From: an uncultured bacterium
Lineage (GTDB): Bacteria; Krumholzibacteriota; Krumholzibacteriia; LZORAL124-64-63
DNA length: 64,000 bases
Direction: 5' to 3'
Assembly (NCBI GenBank): GCA_937910695.1
Contig: CALEMW010000139.1
Location: 1-64,000, forward strand
Below, piece after piece: positions 44,408 through 51,754 of the stretch. Below the pieces are notes generated by a model. The model made no database searches and was not told the origin of the DNA. It saw only the letters and a list, made by a program, of their open reading frames with translations. The position numbers and the translations under genes were made by a program. The number at the start of each line of letters is the position of its first letter. The stretch's first letter is position 1.

Positions 44408-45442
44408 TCAGCCGTCGTAGATCGCCGCGACTCCGCCGAGCAACCGCCTCATCGCCCGTCCACGGTGGCTCAACGCATTCTTCTCCTCCGCCCCCATCTC
44501 CGCCAGCGTCCGGTCGCTACCGCAGGGACGGAACACCGGATCGTACCCGAAGCCACGCATGCCCCGCGGCGCGCGCACGATCTCCCCTAGCACCTTGCCG
44601 CGGCACGACAGCTCCCGCCACACCGGGGCGTTGATGGCGTGGCCGCGGGAGCCGGCAGGCATGCCCGTCGGGGCGAAGCGGGTCGGCGGCACCGCGTCGT
44701 CAGGGCCGTCGGCGGTCCAGATGCGCGGATCGGGCAGGCGCAGATCCCCGGGCGCGGCATCGCCGGGCCGCCCACCGTGACGAACCGGGGTGGTCAGATC
44801 CTCGAGCACATGCGCGAGTCGAGCGGTGTCCACACCGGCCGTGGCTCCGGGCTCGGACATGCGGGCCACATACTCGTCCCATACCGCGCGACGATCCATC
44901 AACTCGTTCCAGAAGGCCTCTTCCTCGAGAGGATCGGCCAGGTGGATCGTCCGGCGGTACGGATCGTGGAGCCAGCGCGTCGCCACGCCGGGCGCTGCGG
45001 CGGCGGTGCGGCCGTCGGCGGGGCGCGGATCGATCCACACCGCGGCGGTCTCGAACCAGGCGTCGCGCTGGTCGTCCGGCACGTCGCGCATCAGCTCGCT
45101 CAGCAGGCGGCAGTTGTCGTCGTAGCTGCAATCGGGCCCGGCGAAACGGGCGGCGAACACGTCGGGCAGGCCGTTCAGGGCCTGCACGCTCAGCGAGGTG
45201 TCGTCGGCCACGGCGATCTCGCCGGTGAACGCGGCGGTGGCCAAGGCCTTGCGCGTGGCGTTGCCGAGGATCGTGGTGCCGTCCTCGATGATCTCCGGCA
45301 GCCCCTCGTAGTCGCCGGCCGAGCGCACCTCGAAGGGCAGGCCTGTGCAGAGCTCGCGCAGTTCGCGCAGCTTGTCCGCGTTGCGGCTGGCGATGACAAC
45401 GATGCGGCGTTCACTCACTCGTTCGGTCACTCGTTCGCTCAC
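44408..45442 (-). CDS. rdgB: XTP/dITP diphosphatase (RdgB/HAM1) with large insertion
   Basis: It hydrolyses non-canonical purine nucleoside triphosphates (ITP, XTP, dITP) to keep them out of nucleic acids. Family marks are [18 protein letters not shown] at the N-terminus, [43 protein letters not shown], and [14 protein letters not shown] and ALSHRGRAM near the C-terminus. The protein is 344 residues against about 200 for the family: residues about 139-278, between AAVWIDP and [13 protein letters not shown], are an insertion rich in Ala, Pro, Asp and Trp with no recognisable domain. GTG start at 45442 overlaps the rph stop (GTGA). Last gene of its operon. Confidence 0.9.
   Translation of the reverse strand: MSERVTERVSERRIVVIASRNADKLRELRELCTGLPFEVRSAGDYEGLPEIIEDGTTILGNATRKALATAAFTGEIAVADDTSLSVQALNGLPDVFAARFAGPDCSYDDNCRLLSELMRDVPDDQRDAWFETAAVWIDPRPADGRTAAAAPGVATRWLHDPYRRTIHLADPLEEEAFWNELMDRRAVWDEYVARMSEPGATAGVDTARLAHVLEDLTTPVRHGGRPGDAAPGDLRLPDPRIWTADGPDDAVPPTRFAPTGMPAGSRGHAINAPVWRELSCRGKVLGEIVRAPRGMRGFGYDPVFRPCGSDRTLAEMGAEEKNALSHRGRAMRRLLGGVAAIYDG
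45407..45442 (-). repeat. Three 12-nt tandem repeats at the start of rdgB
   Basis: The first 36 nt of rdgB are three imperfect copies of GTGAGCGAACGA, encoding the repeated residues V/M-S/T-E-R. Each copy begins with GTG and could serve as a start codon, so the true N-terminus is ambiguous. Confidence 0.75.
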
Positions 45443-46158
45443 ACCGTCGCCTCCAGGGCCCGCTTCTGCAGATCCACCAGCCGGGCGATGCCGTCGGTGG
45501 CGAGGTCCACCATGCCGTTCAGCTCCTCGCGGCTGAAGGGCGTGTGCTCGGCTGTGCCCTGGATCTCGATCAGCCCGCCGCCTTCGGCCATGACGATGTT
45601 CATGTCGGTGCCCGCGCGGGAGTCTTCGGCGTAGTCGAGGTCGATGACCACCTCGCCGTCGACCACGCCCAGGCTCACCGCACCCACCAGTCCGTTCATG
45701 GGATGGCGTTTGAGATTCAGCCGCGCCAAGGCGTCGTAGAGAGCCACCGAGGCGCCGTTGATCGAGGCGCAGCGGGTGCCGCCGTCGGCCTGGATCACGT
45801 CGCAGTCGACGGTGATGGTCAGCTCGCCGATGGCGTTCAGGTCGGTCACCGCCCGCAGGCTGCGACCCACCAGGCGCTGGATCTCCATGGTGCGGCCGCC
45901 TTGGCCGTTGGCGTTGGTGGCTTCGCGGCGGGTGCGTTCGCCGGTGGCGCGGGGCAGCATGCCGTACTCGGCGGTGACCCAGCCCTGGCCGCTGCCGCGC
46001 AGCCAGCCGGGAACACCGTGGCTGATCGAAGCGGTGCAGATGACCTTCGTGTTGCCCATTTCCACGAGCACCGAGCCCTCGGCGTGGGGCAGATAGTCGC
46101 GGGTCATGCGGACCGGCCGCAGCTGCGTCGGAGTGCGGTCGTTGGCGCGCTTGGTCAC
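45439..46158 (-). CDS. rph: Ribonuclease PH
   Basis: A phosphate-dependent 3'-5' exoribonuclease that trims tRNA 3' ends. The 239-residue protein starts at GTG 46158 ([19 protein letters not shown]), preceded by AGGAAG; the longer frame beyond it is not family-like. It shows [50 protein letters not shown] and [17 protein letters not shown]. It overlaps murI and rdgB by 4 nt each. Confidence 0.96.
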   Translation of the reverse strand: MTKRANDRTPTQLRPVRMTRDYLPHAEGSVLVEMGNTKVICTASISHGVPGWLRGSGQGWVTAEYGMLPRATGERTRREATNANGQGGRTMEIQRLVGRSLRAVTDLNAIGELTITVDCDVIQADGGTRCASINGASVALYDALARLNLKRHPMNGLVGAVSLGVVDGEVVIDLDYAEDSRAGTDMNIVMAEGGGLIEIQGTAEHTPFSREELNGMVDLATDGIARLVDLQKRALEATV

Positions 46159-46991
46159 AGGTCTTCCTTTCGTGCGAGATGCTCGTCCCAGTGGGCTTCG
46201 TTCAGGTTCACGGTATGGACTTCGTCGATGGGGCGGCCGAGGAAGCGTGCTCCGACCTCCCGGAATTTCCAGGGCAGATCGCTGAGCCAGAACTCCATCG
46301 TGCCGGTGTCGCCGTCGGCGGCGCGGGCCAAGCCTCTCGCATGCAGTTCGGCTTCGGCTGCGGCCGCCAGGGCTTCGGCTGAATCGACCAGACGCACGTC
46401 GGGGCCCATGTACTCGCCGATCACGTCCTTCAACAGCGGATAGTGAGTGCAGCCGAGGATCAAGGTATCGACCTCGCCCCTTAACGGCTCGAGGTACTCG
46501 GCAACGACCCGGCGGGTGATGTCGTGGTCGACCATCCCCTCCTCCACCAGCGGCACGAACAGCGGGCAAGGCAGCGCCGCCACCCGCTCGGGGCCAATTT
46601 CAGCGGCCAACTGCTGCTGATAGCGCTCGCTGGTCACCGTGCCCAGCGTGGCGATCACCCCCACGCGGCCACCACGGGTCTGGGCCAGGGCAGTCTGCAC
46701 GCCGGGTTCGATCACGCCGAGCACGGGCACCGGCAGGCATTCCTGCAGGTGGTCGATGGCGAACGCCGAGGCCGTGTTGCAGGCCACGACGATCATCTTC
46801 ACGCCGCGGCTCATCAGAAACGCGGCGTCCTGTTCGGCGAACAGGCGCACCGTGCGCGCACCTTTGGTGCCGTAGGGCACCCGGGCGGTGTCGCCGAAGT
46901 ACAGCAGGTCCTCGGCCGGCAGGCGATCATGTAGGGCACGCAGGACTGTCAGTCCGCCCATACCCGAGTCGAAGACGCCGATGGGTCCCAC
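46155..46991 (-). CDS. murI: Glutamate racemase
   Basis: Makes D-glutamate for peptidoglycan. The 278-residue protein begins at GTG 46991 ([16 protein letters not shown]), directly after the stop of the GerMN gene. Both catalytic cysteines are present: VACNTASA and [11 protein letters not shown]. Other marks are [11 protein letters not shown] and LGVIEPGV. It sits in a cell-wall and RNA-maintenance operon. Confidence 0.96.
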   Translation of the reverse strand: MGPIGVFDSGMGGLTVLRALHDRLPAEDLLYFGDTARVPYGTKGARTVRLFAEQDAAFLMSRGVKMIVVACNTASAFAIDHLQECLPVPVLGVIEPGVQTALAQTRGGRVGVIATLGTVTSERYQQQLAAEIGPERVAALPCPLFVPLVEEGMVDHDITRRVVAEYLEPLRGEVDTLILGCTHYPLLKDVIGEYMGPDVRLVDSAEALAAAAEAELHARGLARAADGDTGTMEFWLSDLPWKFREVGARFLGRPIDEVHTVNLNEAHWDEHLARKEDL

Positions 46992-47594
46992 TCAGCGCCA
47001 CCTCCCCAACACGAACGGTGCGTCGGTGCGTACGTGGCCGGCGAGAGTGGTCGTCTGGGAGCCGTCGATCAAGAGAGAACAGGTACGGAGTTCGGGAAAA
47101 TTGAAAGCCAGGGTCCGTAGCAACGAGCGCAGAGTGGCCAGCTCGCTCGCTGTGCCGCCGGGATGTCCGGTGACGAGATCCGCCGTAAGATCGAGCACGA
47201 CGTGGCCCGTCTCCCGGTTCAGGAATACCGATCGCACCGCAGTACCCTCAGGGATCGTTCGCACAGCGCCGGAAGGCGGCATGGCATCGCACAGCGCTGT
47301 GAGAACATCGAAGATCTCGTCTTCGATCCGGTCGCGGGTGGGGACAGCCAGTTCCTCGGTCACGGAGTCCGATCCATCTCTGGCCACATGATAGATAACC
47401 ACACCGCGGCTGCCGGTCCAATCCCGTACCGTGTCGGTGTCGGCGCCTGCGAGCACCGGGAGTTGCTCGACGTCGCCGCGGCTGAGGTACCAGCCCATAA
47501 AAGCCGCAGCTGCACCCAAAGCAGCCACCAGTACCGCCAGTGTCACCCAGAAGCCCTTGCCCGCCTGGCGGCGAGGTCGCCCGCTGGTGCTCAT
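46992..47594 (-). CDS. GerMN-domain membrane protein
   Basis: A 200-residue protein with a transmembrane anchor at residues 15-35 (WVTLAVLVAALGAAAAFMGW) and an extracytoplasmic GerMN-like domain: PEGTAVRSVFLNRETGHVVLDL, then TASELATLRSLLRTLAFNFPE and SLLIDGSQTTTLAGHV, where the final glycine-containing stretch is typical. GerMN proteins occur in spore-formers and also beside cell-wall genes in non-spore-formers; here its partner is the amidase, whose stop overlaps its ATG. Probably acts with it on peptidoglycan (inference). Confidence 0.82.
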   Translation of the reverse strand: MSTSGRPRRQAGKGFWVTLAVLVAALGAAAAFMGWYLSRGDVEQLPVLAGADTDTVRDWTGSRGVVIYHVARDGSDSVTEELAVPTRDRIEDEIFDVLTALCDAMPPSGAVRTIPEGTAVRSVFLNRETGHVVLDLTADLVTGHPGGTASELATLRSLLRTLAFNFPELRTCSLLIDGSQTTTLAGHVRTDAPFVLGRWR

Positions 47595-49084
47595 CGCTCA
47601 CCTCCGAGCGATGCAGAGTATGCTGCGATGTCCTTCACCGCGGCGGCGATGGCCGCGGCCAGGCGTCGACGGTCGCGGCGATCCTCAAGACGATCTGTAT
47701 CGTCCCCGTTGGTCAGATATCCCAGTTCCAATACCACGGCGGGCATGTCCACGCCCATCAGCCAGGGCAAGTCGGCCTGCCCGACGCCGCGCACGGGTAT
47801 ATCGAACTGCTCGGCGACGCGGGTCGTCACATGTTCGGCAAGATCGGCGCTGCCGGCCAGATGCTGCTGCTGCACGAGGGTCCAGGGCACGAATGCCGTC
47901 GGGTCTTGGTCGACGCCGCCGGCGGCCTCCAAGAACCAGGCCTCGAAGCCCTGGATCCGGGAGTCGAACCAGGCATTGGCGTGAAGGGAGATGAACAGAT
48001 CACCGCCGACGAGGTTCGCCCGTTCAGCACGCTCGTCGGGCTCGATGCCCCGGGCGTCCTCACGGGTCAGTACGACGGTGAAGCCGGCGTCCTTGAGCTC
48101 GTCGCGCAGATCGTGGGCGACCCTCAGCACCACATCGTCCTCTTGGATGCCGCCGCGGCCACGGACGCCATGGTCATCACCACCATGGCCGGGATCGATG
48201 ACGATGACCTCCACATGCCGCTCACCGCGGAGCTGGTCCGGCTCCGCCATGGTCACTTCGCCGCGGACCTGGAGATCCGGCAGGGTGCCGGCCTCCTCTT
48301 CCAGAACCAGGACGATGGTGCGGCCATCGTCTTCGGCGTGGGAACGGGTGCGAGACACCAGGGAGCTGACTGTCACGATCACTTCGGCATTGTCACCGGT
48401 CTGACGCGAATTCACACGTTGAACCAGACCACGGGGCTGATCGCGGCGCACGGCGCGGGTATCCACGACTCCACCGTAGATCTTCAACGAGAGGGTGCCG
48501 TCGGCGCCATGCTCGAGTCGCCACCCCAGGGGCACCCGGCACTGCAGACGCACCTGTGTCGATCGGGCCGCCGTGCGCACGTCGAGGCCTTCGATGTTGG
48601 GACGCACCCCCCCCACGATCAGATGCAGTTGGTCCTGATCCCAAGCGAACAACTCAGAGGTCAACGGGGCCAGCATGTCGACGACGAAGGTCATCGGGAC
48701 CCAGAGATCACCGTCCAAGGCGCGGGGCGGGACAGGCAGCAGGCGCTCTTCATCGTCGATACGCACCAAGCGACTGTCGGCCGTCAGGGTGCAGCGATGA
48801 ACTCCCAGCCGCAGCTGCAGACGACGTTCCCCTTCATCCCAAAGACGCCCGGCACGAAAAACACGCTCGATGGCCGCTGCCGGCAGGTGGACCAGATCGG
48901 TGCCGGTGGCAAGACGACGGCCTTCGAGGGTCACGGACTTGCGGTCCTGCCCGGGGAACGAAATCCTCACGTCGACGGATTCGGCGTTTTGATTCAGGCT
49001 CGCCTCCGGTGGCGACATCTGAGCGAATGTCGGACCGACCGAGGCGAGGAGCGTCAAGAGGGTGATCAGGAATCGAGTCGCCAT
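47591..49084 (-). CDS. N-acetylmuramoyl-L-alanine amidase with AMIN domain
   Basis: A 497-residue secreted enzyme (signal peptide MATRFLITLLTLLASVGPTFA) that cleaves the lactyl-Ala bond of peptidoglycan. The middle holds AMIN-like beta-sheets and copper-amine-oxidase-N-like segments (DGDLWVPMTFVVDMLAP). The Amidase_3 domain from about residue 290 has the zinc ligands in VIDPGHGGDDHG, the Glu in GGIQEDDVVLRVA, and SLHANAW, then VLELGYLTN with the catalytic Glu. Resembles AmiC-type daughter-cell separation enzymes. It overlaps gerMN by 4 nt; smpB ends 2 bp upstream. Confidence 0.92.
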   Translation of the reverse strand: MATRFLITLLTLLASVGPTFAQMSPPEASLNQNAESVDVRISFPGQDRKSVTLEGRRLATGTDLVHLPAAAIERVFRAGRLWDEGERRLQLRLGVHRCTLTADSRLVRIDDEERLLPVPPRALDGDLWVPMTFVVDMLAPLTSELFAWDQDQLHLIVGGVRPNIEGLDVRTAARSTQVRLQCRVPLGWRLEHGADGTLSLKIYGGVVDTRAVRRDQPRGLVQRVNSRQTGDNAEVIVTVSSLVSRTRSHAEDDGRTIVLVLEEEAGTLPDLQVRGEVTMAEPDQLRGERHVEVIVIDPGHGGDDHGVRGRGGIQEDDVVLRVAHDLRDELKDAGFTVVLTREDARGIEPDERAERANLVGGDLFISLHANAWFDSRIQGFEAWFLEAAGGVDQDPTAFVPWTLVQQQHLAGSADLAEHVTTRVAEQFDIPVRGVGQADLPWLMGVDMPAVVLELGYLTNGDDTDRLEDRRDRRRLAAAIAAAVKDIAAYSASLGGER

Positions 49085-49086
49085 GA

Positions 49087-49563
49087 TCAGTGCCGTCCCA
49101 TCTCGCGCCGGATCTTCATTTCCACATCGCGCTTGGCCTTGTCATGGCGCTTGTCGTAGAGCTTCTTGCCCCGGCCCAGACCCAGCTCGACCTTGGCGAG
49201 GCCGTTTTTGAAGTAAAGCTTCAGGGGAACGAGGGTCAGGCCCTTCTCTTCGAGTCGAGGCCGGATCTTCCGGAGTTCGCGCCGGTTGAGCAGCAGCTTT
49301 CGGCGGCGAAACGGCTCGTGGTTCATCACATTGGCCATTTCATAGGGGCCGATGTGGACCTTCATGAGCCAGGCCTCCCCTTGCTTGATCTCAGCATAGG
49401 AATCGCCCAGGTTGCAACGACCTGCGCGCAGAGCCTTGACTTCGGAACCGAGCAGAACGAGACCGGCTTCCCAGCTGTCGAGAATCTCGAACTCGTGGAA
49501 GGCCTTTCTATTCTTAGCGATGATCTTCAGACCACTTTCGTCGCTTTTCTTGCTCTTGGCCAC
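49087..49563 (-). CDS. smpB: SsrA-binding protein SmpB
   Basis: Binds tmRNA and rescues stalled ribosomes. The 158-residue protein starts at GTG 49563. Family motifs: IAKNRKAFHEFEI-like KNRKAFHEFEILD, AGLVLLGSEVKALR, YAEIKQGEAWLMKVHI, LLNRRELRKI, LVPLKLYFKNGLAKVELGL, and the basic tail GKKLYDKRHDKAKRD. First gene of the six-gene minus-strand operon. The tmRNA gene itself is not seen in the window. Confidence 0.97.
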   Translation of the reverse strand: MAKSKKSDESGLKIIAKNRKAFHEFEILDSWEAGLVLLGSEVKALRAGRCNLGDSYAEIKQGEAWLMKVHIGPYEMANVMNHEPFRRRKLLLNRRELRKIRPRLEEKGLTLVPLKLYFKNGLAKVELGLGRGKKLYDKRHDKAKRDVEMKIRREMGRH

Positions 49564-49661
49564 TGCGACCTACCTTCTCTCCCTCATAGGGAATCCGCAC
49601 CGGGGAGGCGAAACTAGCACCCGCCCCGAGGGGGGCGAAAGAAAAAATGCCTGCAGGGGAG

Positions 49662-49690
49662 TTGACAGCCCCCCCGCAACCCCCTAGTTT
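49662..49690 (+). promoter_or_regulatory. Promoter of tRNA-Leu
   Basis: TTGACA (49662-49667) and TAGTTT (49685-49690) with 17-nt spacing, 55 bp before the tRNA. Hexamers and spacing equal those of the tRNA-Lys promoter at 32826-32854. Confidence 0.78.
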
Positions 49691-49745
49691 TGGTCGCCGC
49701 GGAGCAAAGGGCCTTTGTCCACAGCTCCTGCGATGGAAAGTGACA

Positions 49746-49833
49746 GCCCGGGTGGCGGAATTGGTAGACGCGCTACGTTCAGGTCGTAGTAAGGTTTATC
49801 CTTGTGGGAGTTCGAGTCTCCCCCCGGGCACCA
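49746..49833 (+). tRNA. tRNA-Leu (anticodon CAG)
   Basis: 88-nt class II tRNA with acceptor GCCCGGG/CCCGGGC, discriminator A, encoded CCA, anticodon loop TTCAGGT and a long variable arm (about 15 nt around AAGGTTTATCCTT). Confidence 0.95.
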
Positions 49834-49844
49834 CACTTCGGAAG

Positions 49845-49867
49845 AGGCACCGCAAGGTGCCTTTTTT
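49845..49867 (+). terminator. Terminator of tRNA-Leu
   Basis: AGGCACC and GGTGCCT with GCAA loop, followed by a T-run, 12 bp after the tRNA. Confidence 0.88.
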
Positions 49868-49989
49868 CGTGCCCCAGCCATCATCCCACCATCAAGTCAT
49901 GACGTCATCTGCCGATATCCGGAGGGAACCCGTAGTTTTTCGGGCCCTGGTTCGGGAACGGATTCCCGGACGCTTCGGATGGAGACGCC

Positions 49990-51216
49990 ATGCGCTGGAT
50001 CGAAATCGACATCACCCGTCCCGACGAAACCGCAGGCGAACTGCTGCAGGCGGCCCGCGACCGTCAGGACGAACTGCCCCGCCTGCAGGCTGACCTTGGA
50101 TTGGACAGTCCCATGGTCGCACGCTTCCTTGAGGAGCAGGGACAGTTGCTGTTCAAGGCGGTTCAGTCCGGTTCGCCGGAGGCGTTCGCCGTCGACTTCG
50201 ACGGCCCCCACGGCTACCACCTGATCGTCGACCAAGCCGATCTCACCCTACCCTGGAACTGCCTCCACAACGGCCTACGCTTCCTGCTGGAGGACGCACC
50301 CGTCTGCGCATCGCCTTGGAGCCTCGAGGACACAGGCACGGCCCAGCCGCATCCATGGCTGAACCGATGGCGTCAGACCCGCTTCACCGAAGGTGTCCTC
50401 GGCGAAGCCGACGCCGCCGAAGTGGCCCGACACTATCGTCCCGAAGATTCCTCCGAACCCGAGATCCTGTTCGTCAACGGGCGCGTCGATGGTCCCGGTC
50501 GGGCTCGCGCCAGGGAAGAATCCGCTCAACTCGACAACGCGCTCGAGAAGACTTGTGACGGAATCCGACTCGCTCGTCTCGACACCCCCGAGCATCCGCC
50601 CACACCATCCGGTCTCGTGCGGCGGGGACGGTCTTATCAAGCGTTTCATTACAGTGACGTCACACACCGGGAACCGATCCGCCCCGAGTCCGACCACATC
50701 GACATCGATCCCTGGACAGGTGACGGCGGCCACCCCGGCGGCGATCTCGAAGTGGTGGGAGTGGATCCCGTAACTTCGATCCTCGACGAAGTCAGTGACC
50801 GCTCAGCACGGGATCTGCCACCCTCCTGGGCTCCCCGACCCGCTGCCGAAGCAGTGGCCTTGGCCTCACCGGCATGGGAGTTCGAAGACGGCCCCCTGCG
50901 CCCCGAAGATCTGCAACGGCACCATGCCGCACCGCTATTCGTCTTCTCGAACAGCTGGCTGAGTCTGCCTGGTCTCGGCTCCCGTTTCCTGCAGGCAGGC
51001 ACCTCGACGTTCGTGGGCACCCAGGCCCTCGTCGCCAACCGCGACGCCCGCAGCCACTGCGCCGACATCTACCAGGCCCTGTCCGCCGGACTCGGCGTGG
51101 CAGAGGCGGTTCGTGAGGCTGCGCTCGGGGCTCGCGAACGACTCGGCCCCGATCATCCGCTGTGGTTGAGCTACGGCGTGATCGGGATGGGACCGCTGGC
51201 GCTTCAGTACCTCTGA
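49990..51216 (+). CDS. Degenerate CHAT-like protein
   Basis: A 408-residue cytosolic protein without signal peptide. The C-terminal half follows the CHAT fold: a His segment SYQAFHYSDVTHRE, later PLFVFSNSWLS, then GLGSRFLQAGTSTFVGTQALV as in active CHAT peptidases. At the place where the family has SAC (nucleophile Cys) there is SNS, so the Cys is probably replaced by Ser and the enzyme may be inactive or a binding domain; the His spacing also differs. The N-terminal half (residues 1-150) is unassigned. Its 3' end overlaps the opposite-strand LpdD-like gene by 13 bp. It precedes the phosphatase and TPR genes on the same strand. Confidence 0.75.
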   Translation: MRWIEIDITRPDETAGELLQAARDRQDELPRLQADLGLDSPMVARFLEEQGQLLFKAVQSGSPEAFAVDFDGPHGYHLIVDQADLTLPWNCLHNGLRFLLEDAPVCASPWSLEDTGTAQPHPWLNRWRQTRFTEGVLGEADAAEVARHYRPEDSSEPEILFVNGRVDGPGRARAREESAQLDNALEKTCDGIRLARLDTPEHPPTPSGLVRRGRSYQAFHYSDVTHREPIRPESDHIDIDPWTGDGGHPGGDLEVVGVDPVTSILDEVSDRSARDLPPSWAPRPAAEAVALASPAWEFEDGPLRPEDLQRHHAAPLFVFSNSWLSLPGLGSRFLQAGTSTFVGTQALVANRDARSHCADIYQALSAGLGVAEAVREAALGARERLGPDHPLWLSYGVIGMGPLALQYL

Positions 51217-51572
51217 TCGACAACGTCGTCGGGCGTCCAGAGCGCGAAGGCTTCGCGGGCATGGGCTACGATCTGCTCGATCTCAGCCGGAGTCGCATCC
51301 TCGACATGGATTCCCACGATCATCACACAGGTCCGGCCACTGAGGGCCGCCATCAGGGCGGCGCCTTCTTCCGCCAAAGGTCCTTCCTTGTGACCCGGCG
51401 CGACGATGGCGTCGGCCAGTGCCTCCCCGCCAGTCCCGGCGGCCCGGCCGGCCACAGCCACGGCCCCGACATGAGCCTCGCCTCCGGTCAAGAAGGCCGC
51501 CAGATCACGTCCGAGATTCTCGACGCGCAACACGACAGCCGTTCTGCCTTCACCGACGCTGATGGTCCCCAT
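51204..51572 (-). CDS. LpdD-like (prenylated-flavin chaperone family) protein
   Basis: A 122-residue protein starting at ATG 51572 (GGGAG 4 nt upstream). It matches the LpdD-domain pattern: LAAFLTGGEAHVGAVAVA, PGHKEGPLAEEGAALMAAL, VMIVGIHVEDATPAEIEQI. In other organisms this family assists maturation of UbiD-type decarboxylases by handling prenylated FMN. No UbiD homologue is present in the window. It runs opposite to the flanking CHAT-like and phosphatase genes, overlapping the former by 13 bp. Confidence 0.8.
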   Translation of the reverse strand: MGTISVGEGRTAVVLRVENLGRDLAAFLTGGEAHVGAVAVAGRAAGTGGEALADAIVAPGHKEGPLAEEGAALMAALSGRTCVMIVGIHVEDATPAEIEQIVAHAREAFALWTPDDVVDQRY

Positions 51573-51754
51573 GACGCTCCCTCTGCTCCCGCCGCCCGTC
51601 CTCGCCGATCTGATGAATCCCGACCTTCGATGCAACCCACGACACAAACGTGCGTTTCCCTTGTGTTCACGAAACCGATGGGGCACAGTCTATCAGAGGC
51701 GATCCCGAAACGCCTCAGCTCGATCACTCGAGTCCATCAGCCTTCAGGAGCAAC

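Noticed and set aside
47540-49159. 539-codon open frame antisense to the amidase
   Set aside because: The opposite strand has a clear amidase with catalytic motifs; this frame is a composition artefact.
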